Positions 53,016-63,721 of a stretch of 64,000 nt of DNA are shown here, piece by piece. The notes beneath the pieces were generated by a model. The model was not told the origin of the DNA. It ran no database searches and saw only the letters and a list, made by a program, of their open reading frames with translations. How positions within the stretch are numbered: the stretch's first letter is position 1; every line of letters starts with the position of its first letter. The stretch is from the NCBI GenBank assembly GCA_963779805.1, contig CAVZZN010000004.1, forward strand, positions 121,629 through 185,628. Direction: 5' to 3'. The translations under genes and the position numbers were made by a program. Source of the DNA: CAIWHR01 sp963779805. GTDB lineage: Bacteria; Pseudomonadota; Gammaproteobacteria; Burkholderiales; Casimicrobiaceae.

Positions 53016-54920
53016 ATGCCAAAGAAATACGCGATGGGGGGCCGAGCCGCCTCGGCGCCGGCCGGCGATGCACCCCCATCGCCCCAAGGTCAGACGTGGC
53101 GAACGCGCCTCGGGGCACTGCGCAACCTGCCGCCGTTCCTGAAGCTGGTCTGGCAGACCAGCCCGGCGCTGACGCTCGGTCAGGCGCTGCTGCGGATCCT
53201 GCGCGCCTTGTTGCCTGTCGTAACGCTCTACGTCGGCAAGCTGATCATCGACGAAGTCGTGCGGCTGGCCGGGGTTCCGTCCACTCACGAAACCCTGCGG
53301 CAGTGGATCGCGAGCGGAGCGCTCGACCGGATCGGATGGCTGCTCGCGCTGGAGTTCGGGCTCGCGGTCCTCTCCGACGTGCTCGGCCGCGTCGTCTCTC
53401 TGCTCGATTCCCTGCTGTCCGAGCAGTTCAGCAACGAGACCAGCCTTCGGCTCATGGAGCACGCTGCCACGCTCGATCTCGAGGACTTCGAGGACAGCGA
53501 GCTGCAGGACCGACTGGAACGCGCCCGGCGCCAGGCGGCAGGGCGCACGAGCCTGATCGGGCAGCTCTTCAGCCAGGCACAAGACCTGGTCACCGTCGCG
53601 AGCTTTGCCGCCGGGTTGCTCGTGTACGCACCGTGGCTGATCGTGCTGCTCGCCATCGCCCTCCTGCCGGCATTCATCGGCGAGGCGCATTTCAACGCGC
53701 AGAGCTATTCGCTCAACTTCGCTCGCACGCCCGAGCGGCGAGAGCTCGACTACGTCCGGCAGACCGGAGCGAGCGCGGAAACGGCCAAGGAAGTGAAGAT
53801 CTTCGGCCTGCACGGATTCCTGATCGAACGCTACCGGACGCTCGCCACGAGCTTCTTCGATGCAAACCGCCGCATTGCGCTGCGACGCGCGGGCTGGGGA
53901 AGTCTGCTCTCCGCGATCGGAACCGTTGCCTATTACGTCGCGTACGCCTACATCGTTTGGCGCACGCTGCATCGCGAATTCTCCATCGGCGATCTTACCT
54001 TTCTCGCCGGTTCCTTCCGGCGCTTGCGCAACCTCCTGGAAAACCTGCTCATGGGCTTCTCGCAGGTCGCCGGGCAAGCCCTGTATCTCGACGATCTGTT
54101 CTCGTTCTTCGAGATCCGACCGGAAATCGTTCAACCGCCGAATCCGAGGTCGTTCCCCGTCCCGATACGACACGGGTTCGCATTCGAAAACGTGGGCTTC
54201 CGCTACCCGGGCGCCGAGCGATGGGCCGTGCGCGGATTGACGTTCGCCCTGCATGCCGGCGAGATCCTCGCGCTGGTGGGTGAAAACGGCGCCGGCAAGA
54301 CCACCCTGGTCAAGCTGCTCGCACGCCTCTACGATCCCGATGAAGGCCGCATCCTGCTCGACGGGCACGATCTGCGCGAATACGACCTGTTCGCGCTGCG
54401 CGCCAACATCGGCGTCATCTTTCAGGACTTCGTGCGCTATCACTTCACCGCCGCGGACAACATCGCGGTGGGGCGCATCGATGCGCGCAACGACCGCCCG
54501 CGCATCGTCGCTGCCGCCACGCGCAGCCTGGCGGACGAGGTCATTCGCAAGCTGCCCGGCGGATACGATCAGGTGCTGGGCAAGCGCTTTCGAACGGGCA
54601 TCGACCTCTCGGGTGGCGAGTGGCAGAAAGTCGCCATCGCTCGCGCCTACATGCGCGATGCGCAGCTATTGATCCTCGACGAGCCAACCGCATCCCTCGA
54701 CGCGCGTTCGGAGTTCGAGGTGTTCAAGCGATTCCAGGAGCTGAGCGAGGGCAAGACCGTGGTCTTGATCTCGCACCGCTTTTCCAGCGTCCGCATGGCC
54801 GACCGCATCGTGGTGCTGATGGACGGCGCCGTCGAGGCCGTCGGCACTCACGCCGAGTTGTTGCAACAGAGAGGGCGCTATGCGGAATTGTTCGAATTGC
54901 AGGCCGCCGGCTACCGCTAG
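53016..54920 (+). CDS. ABC exporter, fused membrane-ATPase half-transporter (MsbA/lipid A family type)
   Basis: ~634 aa, intact. Six membrane helices in the first ~320 residues, with FLKLVWQTSPALTLGQALLRILRALLPVVTLYVGKLIIDEVV and a coupling helix GASAETAKEVKIFGLHGFLIERYR. ATPase half: VGENGAGKTTLVKLLARLYDPDEGRILLDGHDL, FQDFVRYHFTAADNIAVG, signature LSGGEWQKVAIARAYMRDAQLLILDEPTASLD and switch His LISHRFSSV. It probably works as a homodimer exporting lipid or peptide. Two Met codons (53016, 53034) are candidate starts. Its TAG stop overlaps the convergent chrA stop within CTAG. Confidence 0.9.
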   Translation: MPKKYAMGGRAASAPAGDAPPSPQGQTWRTRLGALRNLPPFLKLVWQTSPALTLGQALLRILRALLPVVTLYVGKLIIDEVVRLAGVPSTHETLRQWIASGALDRIGWLLALEFGLAVLSDVLGRVVSLLDSLLSEQFSNETSLRLMEHAATLDLEDFEDSELQDRLERARRQAAGRTSLIGQLFSQAQDLVTVASFAAGLLVYAPWLIVLLAIALLPAFIGEAHFNAQSYSLNFARTPERRELDYVRQTGASAETAKEVKIFGLHGFLIERYRTLATSFFDANRRIALRRAGWGSLLSAIGTVAYYVAYAYIVWRTLHREFSIGDLTFLAGSFRRLRNLLENLLMGFSQVAGQALYLDDLFSFFEIRPEIVQPPNPRSFPVPIRHGFAFENVGFRYPGAERWAVRGLTFALHAGEILALVGENGAGKTTLVKLLARLYDPDEGRILLDGHDLREYDLFALRANIGVIFQDFVRYHFTAADNIAVGRIDARNDRPRIVAAATRSLADEVIRKLPGGYDQVLGKRFRTGIDLSGGEWQKVAIARAYMRDAQLLILDEPTASLDARSEFEVFKRFQELSEGKTVVLISHRFSSVRMADRIVVLMDGAVEAVGTHAELLQQRGRYAELFELQAAGYR

Positions 54921-56129
54921 CTGCTTGCCTGACAGGAGCCAGGCGACCAGCGCTGCGAAGACGACGACGAGCACCGGAGAAAGCCGCGCGTAGGCGAGCA
55001 GCGCAAAGCACGCCAATGCCAGGCTGAAGTCGGCGCGCGAGTGGATGGCACTCGTCCAGACCGGGTCGTACAGGGCAGCCAGGAGCACGCCGACCACACC
55101 CGCGTTCACGCCGGCCATGGCGGCCTGCATCGCGGGGCGTCCACGAAGCGTCGCCCAGAACGGCAGCGCGCCTGCAATCAGCAGTGCGGCAGGCAGGAAG
55201 ATGGAGCACAACGCGAGCAGGCCACCGCGCCAGCCGCCCGGTCCGACGTGCATCACCGTCCCCAGATAGGCGGCGAACGTGAACAACGGCCCCGGCACCG
55301 CTTGCGCAGCGCCATAGCCGGCAAGAAACTCCGCGTCGCTCACCCATCCCGGCGGAACCACGCCCGCTTGCAGCAGCGGCAGCACCACGTGCCCGCCGCC
55401 GAAGACAAGCGCGCCGGCGCGATAGAAGCGGTCGACGACGGCGAGCGTGTCGTGGCCGGTCAGGGCGAGCACCGGCAGCACGAGGAGCAGGGCGAAGAAC
55501 AGGACCAGCGCGACGGTGCCGACCCGCCGGGAGACTCGGAAGCCGGTGTGCGCGGGAATGGCCGCCGGGGGCAGCTCGAGGAGTCGCCAGCCCAGGAGTC
55601 CCGCCAGGAGCATCGTGCCGAGTTGCCCCAGCGCGCCGGGCGCGAGCAGGACGACCAAGGCCGCGCCGACGGCGAAGCCACGACGCAAGAGGTCCGGGCA
55701 CAGGACTTTCGCCATGCCCCACACGGCTTGTGCCACCACGGCCACCGCAACGACTTTCAGGCCGTGCACCGCACTCGACGTTGCGATGTCGCCGAAGCTG
55801 GCGACGCCGTAGCCGAAGGCGACGAGAGCCGCCGCGGATGGCAGGGTGAAGCCGATCCACGCTGCAAGCCCGCCGAGCCAACCGGCGCGCAACAATCCAA
55901 GGGCCATGCCGACCTGACTGCTCGCAGGCCCCGGCAGAAACTGGCACAGCGCCACCAGGTCGGAATACGTGGCGTCGTCCAGCCAGCGTCGACGCGCGAC
56001 GAACTCGTTGCGGAAGTAGCCGATGTGGGCGACCGGACCACCGAACGACGTCAGGCCGAGCTTCAGGAATGCGCCCAGGACCTCGAGCCATCCATTCGGT
56101 TGCCGGTGATCGACTTCATCGGCTTGCAT
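54917..56129 (-). CDS. chrA: Chromate transporter ChrA, long-chain form (probable frameshift at the 3' end)
   Basis: ~403 aa. Two homologous CHR halves: N-half LGAFLKLGLTSFGGPVAHIGYFRNEFVARRRWLDDATYSDLVALCQFLPGPASSQVGMALG, C-half FYRAGALVFGGGHVVLPLLQAGVVPPGWVSDAEFLAGYGAAQAVPGPLFTFAAYLG; FGGP and PGP motifs are the family's. The frame as written continues antisense through 250 bases of the neighbouring exporter gene. One inserted base close to the end exposes TAG at 54917-54919, which gives the normal length and abutting convergent stops. Confers chromate efflux in characterised members. Confidence 0.9.
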
Positions 56130-56228
56130 GCTCAGCGCGGTTCCAACATGAATGTCGCATAATTTGTATTATGTAAAGTGTCGGGAGGTTGATCGGGCCC
56201 CTCCGACCGGTGTGACGCCCGACAATCG

Positions 56229-56326
56229 ATCGTGAAATCCGGCAATTATCGTGAAAGATCCAAGGGGCATCTTTCCCAGCCGGCGATTCATCTCGAAAGA
56301 CGCAACAACCCCCGGCGATCGTGAAA
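56229..56326. repeat. Short direct repeats ATCGTGAAA in an AT-richer gap
   Basis: ATCGTGAAA occurs at 56229-56237, 56248-56256 and 56318-56326, each in a related context (CGATCGTGAAATCC, TTATCGTGAAAGATCC, CGATCGTGAAAGGCTGG). The 56130-56415 gap is visibly less GC-rich than flanking genes. It may be the scar of a mobile element end; no transposase or terminal inverted repeat is recognisable. Confidence 0.4.
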
Positions 56327-56415
56327 GGCTGGCAAGGTTCTTCCGGCCCAGCCCGGTGAACAGCCGGCCGCAGCAGCGTTCGGGCGCCCTGAAAGTTCGA
56401 CACCCTGCGGTTGGA

Positions 56416-57168
56416 TCAAGCGGCAGTCTTGTAACGCTCAAAACGAAGGGCTAGCCGTTCCCGGTCCGGTCGGTCCTTCACTCGACTGGGCAAATGGATC
56501 GTCCCGCCATTTAGGCGTTTTAGGGCATCAAGTATCGGGCCGTCATTCTGTTCGAGCAAACGCTCCGAAACGTGTAGCTGGTAGTCCGGGTCGATGCCAA
56601 TTAAGTGGGCGTCGAATGCGGCGTGATGAATCTTCGAAAGCGGTATGCCGTTCGAAACGACGGGATGGCCGAACTCCTCATCCCTGTCCGACACGATATG
56701 AGCGGCATCAAGCAAAAGGGATTCAGGTATGCCCGACAAGGCACATCGACCGTTGTAGGCAGTGATGACGGCTTGGCGAAATGAGGCCTGATGTAGCCGC
56801 TGCTTAACGGCACGCAAGGCATAGCGTCTTTCAAGCGCAGACTGCGGTGGGACTAGTCTTTCCTCATCCAAGGCGCCAAACGCGATACGGGGTTTTAGCG
56901 CCCTGCTATCCCACCCGAAGATGAACGTGGGACGAATTGCCTGGTAGCGACCGGGAGCAATGCCGAGGAAGTAGATGATTGGGATTTGGTTCTCAAAGGC
57001 TTCTCGGAGCCACCAGTTATCGGCTGCCTCCGGATCGGAACCCATGAAAGCGTAGTCGACTATTTCCTCGCCATCGAAAATCTGGCGGTGCATTTCACGC
57101 TGATCGTCATACCAGACCTTTCCGCCTGGCTTCGGAAATACTGTCTTGATTGACAGCAGGAACCTCAA
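56416..57168 (-). CDS. HNH endonuclease-like protein, N-terminally truncated or frameshifted
   Basis: ~250 aa. The C-terminal half is a clear HNH_2-type nuclease: FRQAVITAYNGRCALSGIPESLLLDAAHIVSDRDEEFGHPVVSNGIPLSKIHHAAFDAHLIG (His, Asn and His of the motif present). Before it is an associated domain with VWYDDQREMHRQIFDGEEIVDYAFMGSDPEAADN and YFLGIAPGRYQAIRPTFIFG, as in putative restriction endonucleases of this group. Such proteins usually have 60-80 more residues at the front; here the frame has no ATG start and is closed by a stop within ~50 bases upstream. Codon use is less GC-biased than in neighbours, consistent with acquisition. Confidence 0.7.
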   Translation of the reverse strand: MRFLLSIKTVFPKPGGKVWYDDQREMHRQIFDGEEIVDYAFMGSDPEAADNWWLREAFENQIPIIYFLGIAPGRYQAIRPTFIFGWDSRALKPRIAFGALDEERLVPPQSALERRYALRAVKQRLHQASFRQAVITAYNGRCALSGIPESLLLDAAHIVSDRDEEFGHPVVSNGIPLSKIHHAAFDAHLIGIDPDYQLHVSERLLEQNDGPILDALKRLNGGTIHLPSRVKDRPDRERLALRFERYKTAA

Positions 57169-57421
57169 TTCGACCGCAACTGGACCATCGAGCGCGGGAA
57201 CTGGCGCTGTTCAACCTCGCTATCGACAGCAAGTTGCGCGGGTCCGCAAAGTGTCTTATCAACATCGCCGCATCAAGCACTTAGCGTAAAGGTTTGCATA
57301 CCGGTTGGCCGGGCGCCTGAAGCGCAGGAGTCCGATTTAGGGGCAGTCCAGTGCCCAACATCCTCAATCACCAGATTGTATCTGTGGCCCTCGGAGGCAT
57401 GGCTCGCATCGATAGTCCTCG

Positions 57422-57637
57422 CTAATGCCAGCCCCATTGGCCCAGCGTGAGGTATCGCGCCGGGTGAAGGTATCGCTCACCCGTAGCGCAACTCGGCGAC
57501 GCAGACGCGAATAATTCCGGAGCGACTGCTCGCAACGCCACAAGCGCCTGCGCATCGTCGATCGCCTCTACTGCGGCGGAATCCCTCCAAGCCACGCGCC
57601 TAGCGAAGCTTGCGCGAATGCATCCGGGGCGTATCAT
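57422..57637 (-). CDS. Small hypothetical ORF in an AT-richer gap
   Basis: 71 codons, starting MIRPGCIRASFARRVAWRD and ending LTLGQWGWH. I recognise no family, RBS or neighbour that supports it. It lies in the 570-base stretch between the HNH gene and the metallopeptidase gene, which otherwise contains only frame-disrupted sequence and is probably a degraded acquired segment. Reported so that the gap is not blank. Confidence 0.2.
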   Translation of the reverse strand: MIRPGCIRASFARRVAWRDSAAVEAIDDAQALVALRAVAPELFASASPSCATGERYLHPARYLTLGQWGWH

Positions 57638-57738
57638 CAGTCACTCCCACCGCTTGGGTCGCGGGATGATTCGACCGCACGCTTCGAGCCCCTCGACGTT
57701 CCCGTGTTCTCCGCGGTCCCCGGCTCGGAGTGTGCGCG

Positions 57739-60270
57739 ATGCCGATCACGCTGGCCAGCTTCCGCTTTGGCACGGGCTACGATGTTCACGTGCTGCGCGG
57801 GCAATCGACGGTGCCGCTTTCCAAGCTGCTGGGCGTATTTCCCAAGACAGGAACGATCTGCACGTTCTTCGAATACGTCAACGACCGCCACCAGACCGAC
57901 GTCGGCATCGAGTTCCGCCCGGTGTTCCGCTGCGACGAGAACGCCAGCGAGTTCTTCAATTTTGGCATCCACGTCAACCGCACAGACGGGACGGTGAGCG
58001 TCGATCCGGGGCCGCCTCCGCAGCACCAGCCGTCCAATTTCATCGTCGAGGCCACTGTCACGCGCAACGCCGGCGTGCCCGCGCCGGGCGAATTCCCGGT
58101 CACCGTCATTCGCATCCATGTGCACGGCAGCGTCGACAAGATCTGGCTCACGCCACAGAACCTGACCATCCGTCGCCCGGTCGCCACCGGCGATTGCAAG
58201 ACGCCGTACGGCTTCACCGTGCGGGCGCAGTTCGACGACGGTGTGGTGGGCGACGTCACGTACAGCGATCAGTTCGATTTATCGCCGGCGACGCATTTCT
58301 ACGTCAAGCCCGACGAGAAGGAGCGGCGCGTCCAGCTTCCCGCGAGCGCCGGCGTCGGCAGCCATGTTCCGGTCACGGTCACGACGTCAGCCGCCTGGGG
58401 AAGCCGCGCCAGCACCGGCCCGCATGAGTTGATCATCGCCGAGCCGTGGGCCACGGAGCCCGCCGTGCCGCAGGCCGAATGGCTTGACGGCAAGGCCGAC
58501 ATCATGAACGGCTCGGTCAAGCCCGAGACCGTCCCGAACGTGCTGTTCATGGCCACCGGCTTCGCCGACATGACTGTGTTCAAGTCGGTCGTGACAATGG
58601 TGCAATCCAATCTCGTCAGCGATTCGATGGTGCACCCGTTCGACTTCCTGAAGACCTCGATGGCGTATTGGCACCTGCCGATCTCCGCGAGCGAGGACGG
58701 CCCATCGGTGCAGTGCGAAGTGGCGCCATTCGTGCGCGGCCACACGACGTTCGCTGCACCGCTGCCGAAGGCGGTCCCGCCCCCGTCGACCGGAGAGTGG
58801 AGCGTCGCGAATCTCATCTATTTCGCCGGCCTGCCCGTGCCCGACGACGTAAACCGGACGATGCCCGAGCTGAACGACCGATGGGACGACGTGATGACGG
58901 ACATCCCGGAGCGCGTCGTCATGCTGTCGGTCGTCGACGACTGGCTCGCGCTGGCGAAGCGCACGTTCATCGACGAGACCGACAACTTCCCGTGCATGTC
59001 GATCGGATCTCCACCGGAAGCCGAGCGGAGCGAAGACTGGGGCATGGGTCTGCACTCGAGGCGCGCAGACGACGACGAGCGCGCCGCATTCCTGAAGCGC
59101 GTGACGGCGAAGCCGATCGGAACGATGACGCCGATCACGCTCGGCCTCCCGCCGCCCGAGGACGGTCTGGGGAACCTATGGGCGAAGGATCACGCCGCCT
59201 TCCCATTCGACGAGACGCGCTATGTCGTGGCGTTCACGAACTCGCCGGTGGGGCGCGCCAATTCGGGCATCAACGTGCGTCTCACGCTGTCCGGAGCGGA
59301 CGTCGACGACAGCCATCCGGGTATCCCTGTGACGCCGGTCACCGACGGCCGCAACGCTCTTCGACTCGCCCTCCAGGTGCCGTCGATCGCGACCATCTTC
59401 CCGGATACCTGGACCACGATCGTCCACGAGATCGCGCACAAGTTCGATCTGGGTGACGAATACGTCGAGGACTCGGATACGTACACGCTTTCCGGCGACA
59501 TGGACGAAGCCAACCTCACGACGGCTTCGGTGGTTCTGAAGAGCGACGGGTCCGTACTGCTCGACAAGATCAAATGGAACTGGCACCGCGCGCGCAAGGC
59601 GGTGGTCACGACCGGCAAGATCGTCCCGCTCGGCGCCAAGCGCTTCCAGATTCCGGTCGGCTTCGGCGCAGGATTTCAGCTCGCAGTGGGCGATCCGGTG
59701 CTATTGCGCAAGCGCGAAAGGCGAAAGGTAATCGCCGGGGCGCCGAAGACGAGCGTCGAGTTCAAGATCGAGTCACTCGGTGCCGACGGCGACAAGATCG
59801 TCGTCTCGACCACGGCGAGCGTCTCGAGCCTGGACGACTTCGGCGCCGGCTCGGTCCTGTACAAGCCGTTCCTGGCGCCGAGCGACGTCGTGCCAGCGCG
59901 GCCGTACCTCACGCTCGTCTCCCCTGCGGCGGAGCGCATCATGCGCGACGCGATCAAGGGTCCGCTGAACGGCATCGCCTGCAACGCGGCGACGAACGCG
60001 GCGGTGCGCGCGTCGACCGAGGTGCCCGCCGCCGCCGACCCTCAGAACAAGGTCAAGCCGGGCGACCTCGTCCCCATGGTCGGTCTCTACCACGGAGGCG
60101 GGTTGTACGGATGCGGCGTCCTGCGGCCTGCCGGCCAGTGCATGATGCGCGACAACCACGACATGTGGACGATCTTCTGTCCGGTCTGCCGCTTCGTGCT
60201 GGTCGAGCAGATCGATCCCGAGCAACATCGCCATATCGATTTCGAGTTCCAGAAGGTCTACCCGTTTTGA
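57739..60270 (+). CDS. M64-like zinc metallopeptidase of an uncharacterised cluster
   Basis: 843 aa, intact, no signal peptide. The first ~270 residues are beta-rich with Ig-like character (FRFGTGYDVHVLRGQSTVPL ... VTVIRIHVHGSVDKIWLTPQNLTI). The peptidase core carries HEIAHKFDLGDEY at about residues 563-575, matching the HExxHxxxxLxDEY pattern of family M64, with the two His and the Asp of DEY as metal ligands. Near 790-818 comes GCGVLRPAGQCMMRDN and FCPVCR, the Cys-rich end that M64 enzymes also have. An insertion of ~200 residues between these blocks is unusual. The next gene starts ten bases after. Confidence 0.75.
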   Translation: MPITLASFRFGTGYDVHVLRGQSTVPLSKLLGVFPKTGTICTFFEYVNDRHQTDVGIEFRPVFRCDENASEFFNFGIHVNRTDGTVSVDPGPPPQHQPSNFIVEATVTRNAGVPAPGEFPVTVIRIHVHGSVDKIWLTPQNLTIRRPVATGDCKTPYGFTVRAQFDDGVVGDVTYSDQFDLSPATHFYVKPDEKERRVQLPASAGVGSHVPVTVTTSAAWGSRASTGPHELIIAEPWATEPAVPQAEWLDGKADIMNGSVKPETVPNVLFMATGFADMTVFKSVVTMVQSNLVSDSMVHPFDFLKTSMAYWHLPISASEDGPSVQCEVAPFVRGHTTFAAPLPKAVPPPSTGEWSVANLIYFAGLPVPDDVNRTMPELNDRWDDVMTDIPERVVMLSVVDDWLALAKRTFIDETDNFPCMSIGSPPEAERSEDWGMGLHSRRADDDERAAFLKRVTAKPIGTMTPITLGLPPPEDGLGNLWAKDHAAFPFDETRYVVAFTNSPVGRANSGINVRLTLSGADVDDSHPGIPVTPVTDGRNALRLALQVPSIATIFPDTWTTIVHEIAHKFDLGDEYVEDSDTYTLSGDMDEANLTTASVVLKSDGSVLLDKIKWNWHRARKAVVTTGKIVPLGAKRFQIPVGFGAGFQLAVGDPVLLRKRERRKVIAGAPKTSVEFKIESLGADGDKIVVSTTASVSSLDDFGAGSVLYKPFLAPSDVVPARPYLTLVSPAAERIMRDAIKGPLNGIACNAATNAAVRASTEVPAAADPQNKVKPGDLVPMVGLYHGGGLYGCGVLRPAGQCMMRDNHDMWTIFCPVCRFVLVEQIDPEQHRHIDFEFQKVYPF

Positions 60271-60279
60271 GCTGACCTC

Positions 60280-63200
60280 ATGGCGGACGATCAACGGAAT
60301 ACGCTCGAGCTGATCGCACGCCACCTGATCGTCGCGGCGCAGCCGCTGATCGAGCCGGACAATCGTCCGGCGCATTCATGCGATTGCTGTGGCGGCTCGG
60401 CTTCTCGGTCAGCGACGTGCCGCCGCCTTTCCAGCAGCTCGCCACGACGGTGGCCGACGCTGCGCACGCGCTCGACAGCCTTCCGGCTCCGCCGTCGCCG
60501 CAAGATCTCGCGCATCTGCTCCAGCAGGCGAAGGGCATCTACGACGCGATGCAGGAGCTCGGCAGCGGACCGGTGCCGAACGGCGCGGATGCCACCGCCT
60601 ACGCGGAGGAAATCGGCGAGCGGCTGTTCGAGCTGTTGCTTACCGACTATCTCGCCGCCGAGCAGCCGCAGGCGTTCAACATCCTGTCGATGCTGCGCGT
60701 CATCACCGTCGAGATGGTTCCCGCGACGGCGACGCGTCCGGACTACATGCGCCGGCATTTCCGCTGGGAGGAGCTGCCGAAGGTCGTCAGCGATCCCTCC
60801 GGCCTGCCGGCACGCGTCTACGGTTGGGGAACGCCCGATTTCGACGCGGGACTCTTGCTGCGTCACGTGACCGCCGTGGGTGTGGCGCTGGGCCTGCCCG
60901 TGGCGATGCGGCCCGCGGACGGCAACGCCATGCGCGGCTACGTCGGCATGCCGAATCTCTCGCCGCCGCCGGTCGGCCGCTCGCTCGTGCTGCCGTTCTG
61001 GCACGGCAGCGTCGGCGGCACCACGCTGGAGGCTGCGATCGCCCTGCAGCGACTGGCTCCGCAGGGCGCCGGCCTGCCGGGCCTGATTCTCGAGCCACGG
61101 CTGCCGTCGGAAATGCCGCTCGACATTCCGCTCGGTGACGAAACGCATCTCGCGTTGCGCGCCGGCACGAACGTCGGCGAGCTGTTCGGCATCACGCTGC
61201 GTCCGCCGGGCGAAGTGGCGATCCGCTATCCGCTCGCGCCCGGAACGCCACCGCCCGCCGCGGGGATCGGCCTCGGTGTGACGTACGCGCCGTCCACCGT
61301 CGCGCTGCTCGGCGACCCGAAGGCCTCGCGCATGGAACTGGCATCCGCGACGCTGGGCCTCACAGCCGACGTCAAGGGCACCGACGTCTCCCTCGGCGTG
61401 CTCGCGGAACTGAAGGGGCTGAAGCTCGTCATCGCGCCGGGCGACGGCGACAGCTTCCTGCGCAACATCGTCGGGGATTCTCCGTCGTCGGTCGACGTTC
61501 CGCTCGCTATCGAGTGGAGCCGCGAGAACGGCATCCGCTTCAAGGGCAGCGCGGCGTTCGAGGTGATGCTGCATCCGCATCTGCAGCTCGGTCCGGTTCG
61601 CGTCGACGATGTGTCGATTCGCCTCCGGCACCTTCGGACGTCCTCGCGCGCCGATCTGCTGCTGACTGCGAGTCTTTCGGGGAAGCTTGGACCGCTGGCG
61701 TTCATGATCACCGGCATCGGCATCGACACGAATGTCGCGTTCGCGCCGGGCAACGCCGAACCGTTCGACATCTCGCTCGGCTTTCATCCGCCGAACGGCG
61801 TCGGCCTCGAAGTCGACGGCGGCGGCTTCGCGGGCGGCGGGTTCCTCGTTCTCGACGCGGCGAAGGGGGAGATCTCGGGCCCTCGATCTCATGTTCGAGG
61901 ACACCATCGCCGATCGCGCGATCGGCATCCTCACGACGAAGATGCCCGACGGCGGCGAAGGCTTCTCGCTGCTGATCCTGATCGCGACCGACTTTCCGCC
62001 GATCCAACTCTCGTTCGGGTTCACGCTGAACGGCATCGGCGGGCTGCTCGGCATCAATCGCGGGCTCGACCTCGACGTGCTCCGCGGCGGCGTGCGCGAC
62101 GGGTCGGTCGGCAGCATCCTCTTCCCGGTGGACGTGGTCGCGAACGTGGCGCGCATCATCGCCGACCTGGGCCGCGTCTTCCCGCCGGCGCGGCCGGTTC
62201 GTGTTCGGGCCGATGGTCAAGCTCGGCTGGGGCACGCCGAGCTCGTCACGCTCGAGCTCGGCGTGATGCTCGACCTGCCGCGACCGTGATCGTCGTGATC
62301 GTCGGCATCCTGCGCGCCGTCCTGCCCACGGACGAGGCCCCGGTGCTCAAGCTCCAGGTCAACTTCGTCGGCGTGATCGACTTCGCCAGCTTGCGTTCGA
62401 CGCCACGCTCTACGACTCGCACGTCCTCGTCTTCACGCTCACCGGCGACATGGCGGTGCGCGTCTACTGGAAGGAGAACTCGAACCTGCTGCTGACGGTG
62501 GGCGGCTTCAATCTCGCCTACACGCCGCCGCCGATGAACTGCCGGTCCGCCGAGCGCCTGGCGATCGTGCTGTTCGAGGGCAATCCCGACGTGCGGCGGA
62601 GGCGTATTCGCCGTGACGTCGAACTCCATCCAGTTCGGCGCGCGGCTGCAGCTCTCCTACAGCCTGAGCGCCTTCAACGTCGCGGGCTTTCTTTCCCTCG
62701 ACGTGCTCATCCACCGCCATCCGTTCCACTTCATCGCGGACGTGGCGGCGATTCTCGCCGTGCGCACGGGCAGCCACGTGCTGTTCGCCGTCCGAGCTTC
62801 ACTTGATGCTCGAAGGGCCGACGCCCTGGCACGCGCACGGAACCGCATCGTTTGAGATCGGCTTCATCTTCACGATCACCATCGACGTCGAGTTCGACGT
62901 CACCTTCGGCGACCCGCTGTCGCTGCTCCTCGCGCCCGGTCGATGTGCTGGCGCGGCTCGCGGACGCCATCGCCAATCCCGCGAACTGGATTCCGCGGCT
63001 GCCGCCGGCCACGAGCCAGACCGTGACGCTCCGCATGACGGAAGGACAAGCGCAAGGGCCGCTCGGGGTGCATCCGTTCGGATCGCTCGAGGTCGCGCAG
63101 AAGATCGCACCCCTCGGCATCGCGATCCAGCGGTTCGGCGCCACCGTGCCGGACAAGGGCAGCGTGTTCCGCATCGCCGACGTCAAGCTCGGCGTGGACG

Positions 63201-63707
63201 ACGCACCGACGACGCCCGTGCGCGAGCCAGTTCGCGCCGGCGCAGTTCTTCGACATGACAGACGCCGAGGCGCTCTCGCGGCCGTCGTTCGACGACTTCG
63301 ACTCGGGGCTTGCCATCGGCGGCGACGCGCCGTGTCGCGCCGACTGGATGCGCATTCGCGACGTCGCGTATGAGGTCATCTATCTGCCCGAGCACCATCC
63401 GGTCAGGTGCGCTTCGGCATGCCCGACGTCCTCTCCGCATTCGCCGCCGCGGGCGCCGCGGCGGCGAGATCCTCGCTGTCGCGCGCGAGGGCGGCACCGT
63501 CCGCGCTCGCCGACCGTGTGTCGCTGGGCAAGGAGCGCTTCGCCGTGGCCTCCTCCGACGATCTGACGCTGTACGCGCCCGATCTCATGTTGGAGCACGG
63601 CCATCGCGGCGGACCAGGCGCTGCGCAGGCTCAAAGCGCAACGGCCCGAGCTCGCCGATGCGGTCGTCGTCGTGCCGTCGGCATCGCTCGTGATGGAGCC
63701 CGCCTAA
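60280..63707 (+). CDS. DUF6603 protein, very long (many frameshifts)
   Basis: ~1,140 codons if rejoined across about ten breaks from 60380 to 63600. Recognisable DUF6603 segments appear in order: MRLLWRLGFSVSDVPPPFQQL; LGFHPPNGVGLEVDGGGFAGGGFLVLD; LDLMFEDTIADRAIGILTTKMPDGGEGFSLL; FTLNGIGGLLGINRGLDLDVLRGGVRDGSVGSILFPVDVVANVARIIADL; FVGVIDFASL; LMLEGPTPWHAHGTASFEIGF; FAPAQFFDMTDAEALSRPSFDDFDSG. Pattern: repeated amphipathic strands with Gly-rich loops, suggesting a large beta-structure. Function is not known for the family. No membrane helix or signal is seen. The order of breaks agrees with insertion-type errors. Confidence 0.72.
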
Positions 63708-63721
63708 CGCCCGCCTTCCAG

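Noticed and set aside
54666..54916. Extension of chrA by ~85 residues into the exporter gene.
   Set aside because: The extension is antisense to a conserved ATPase domain and unlike any CHR protein; a single inserted base near 54930 explains it better.
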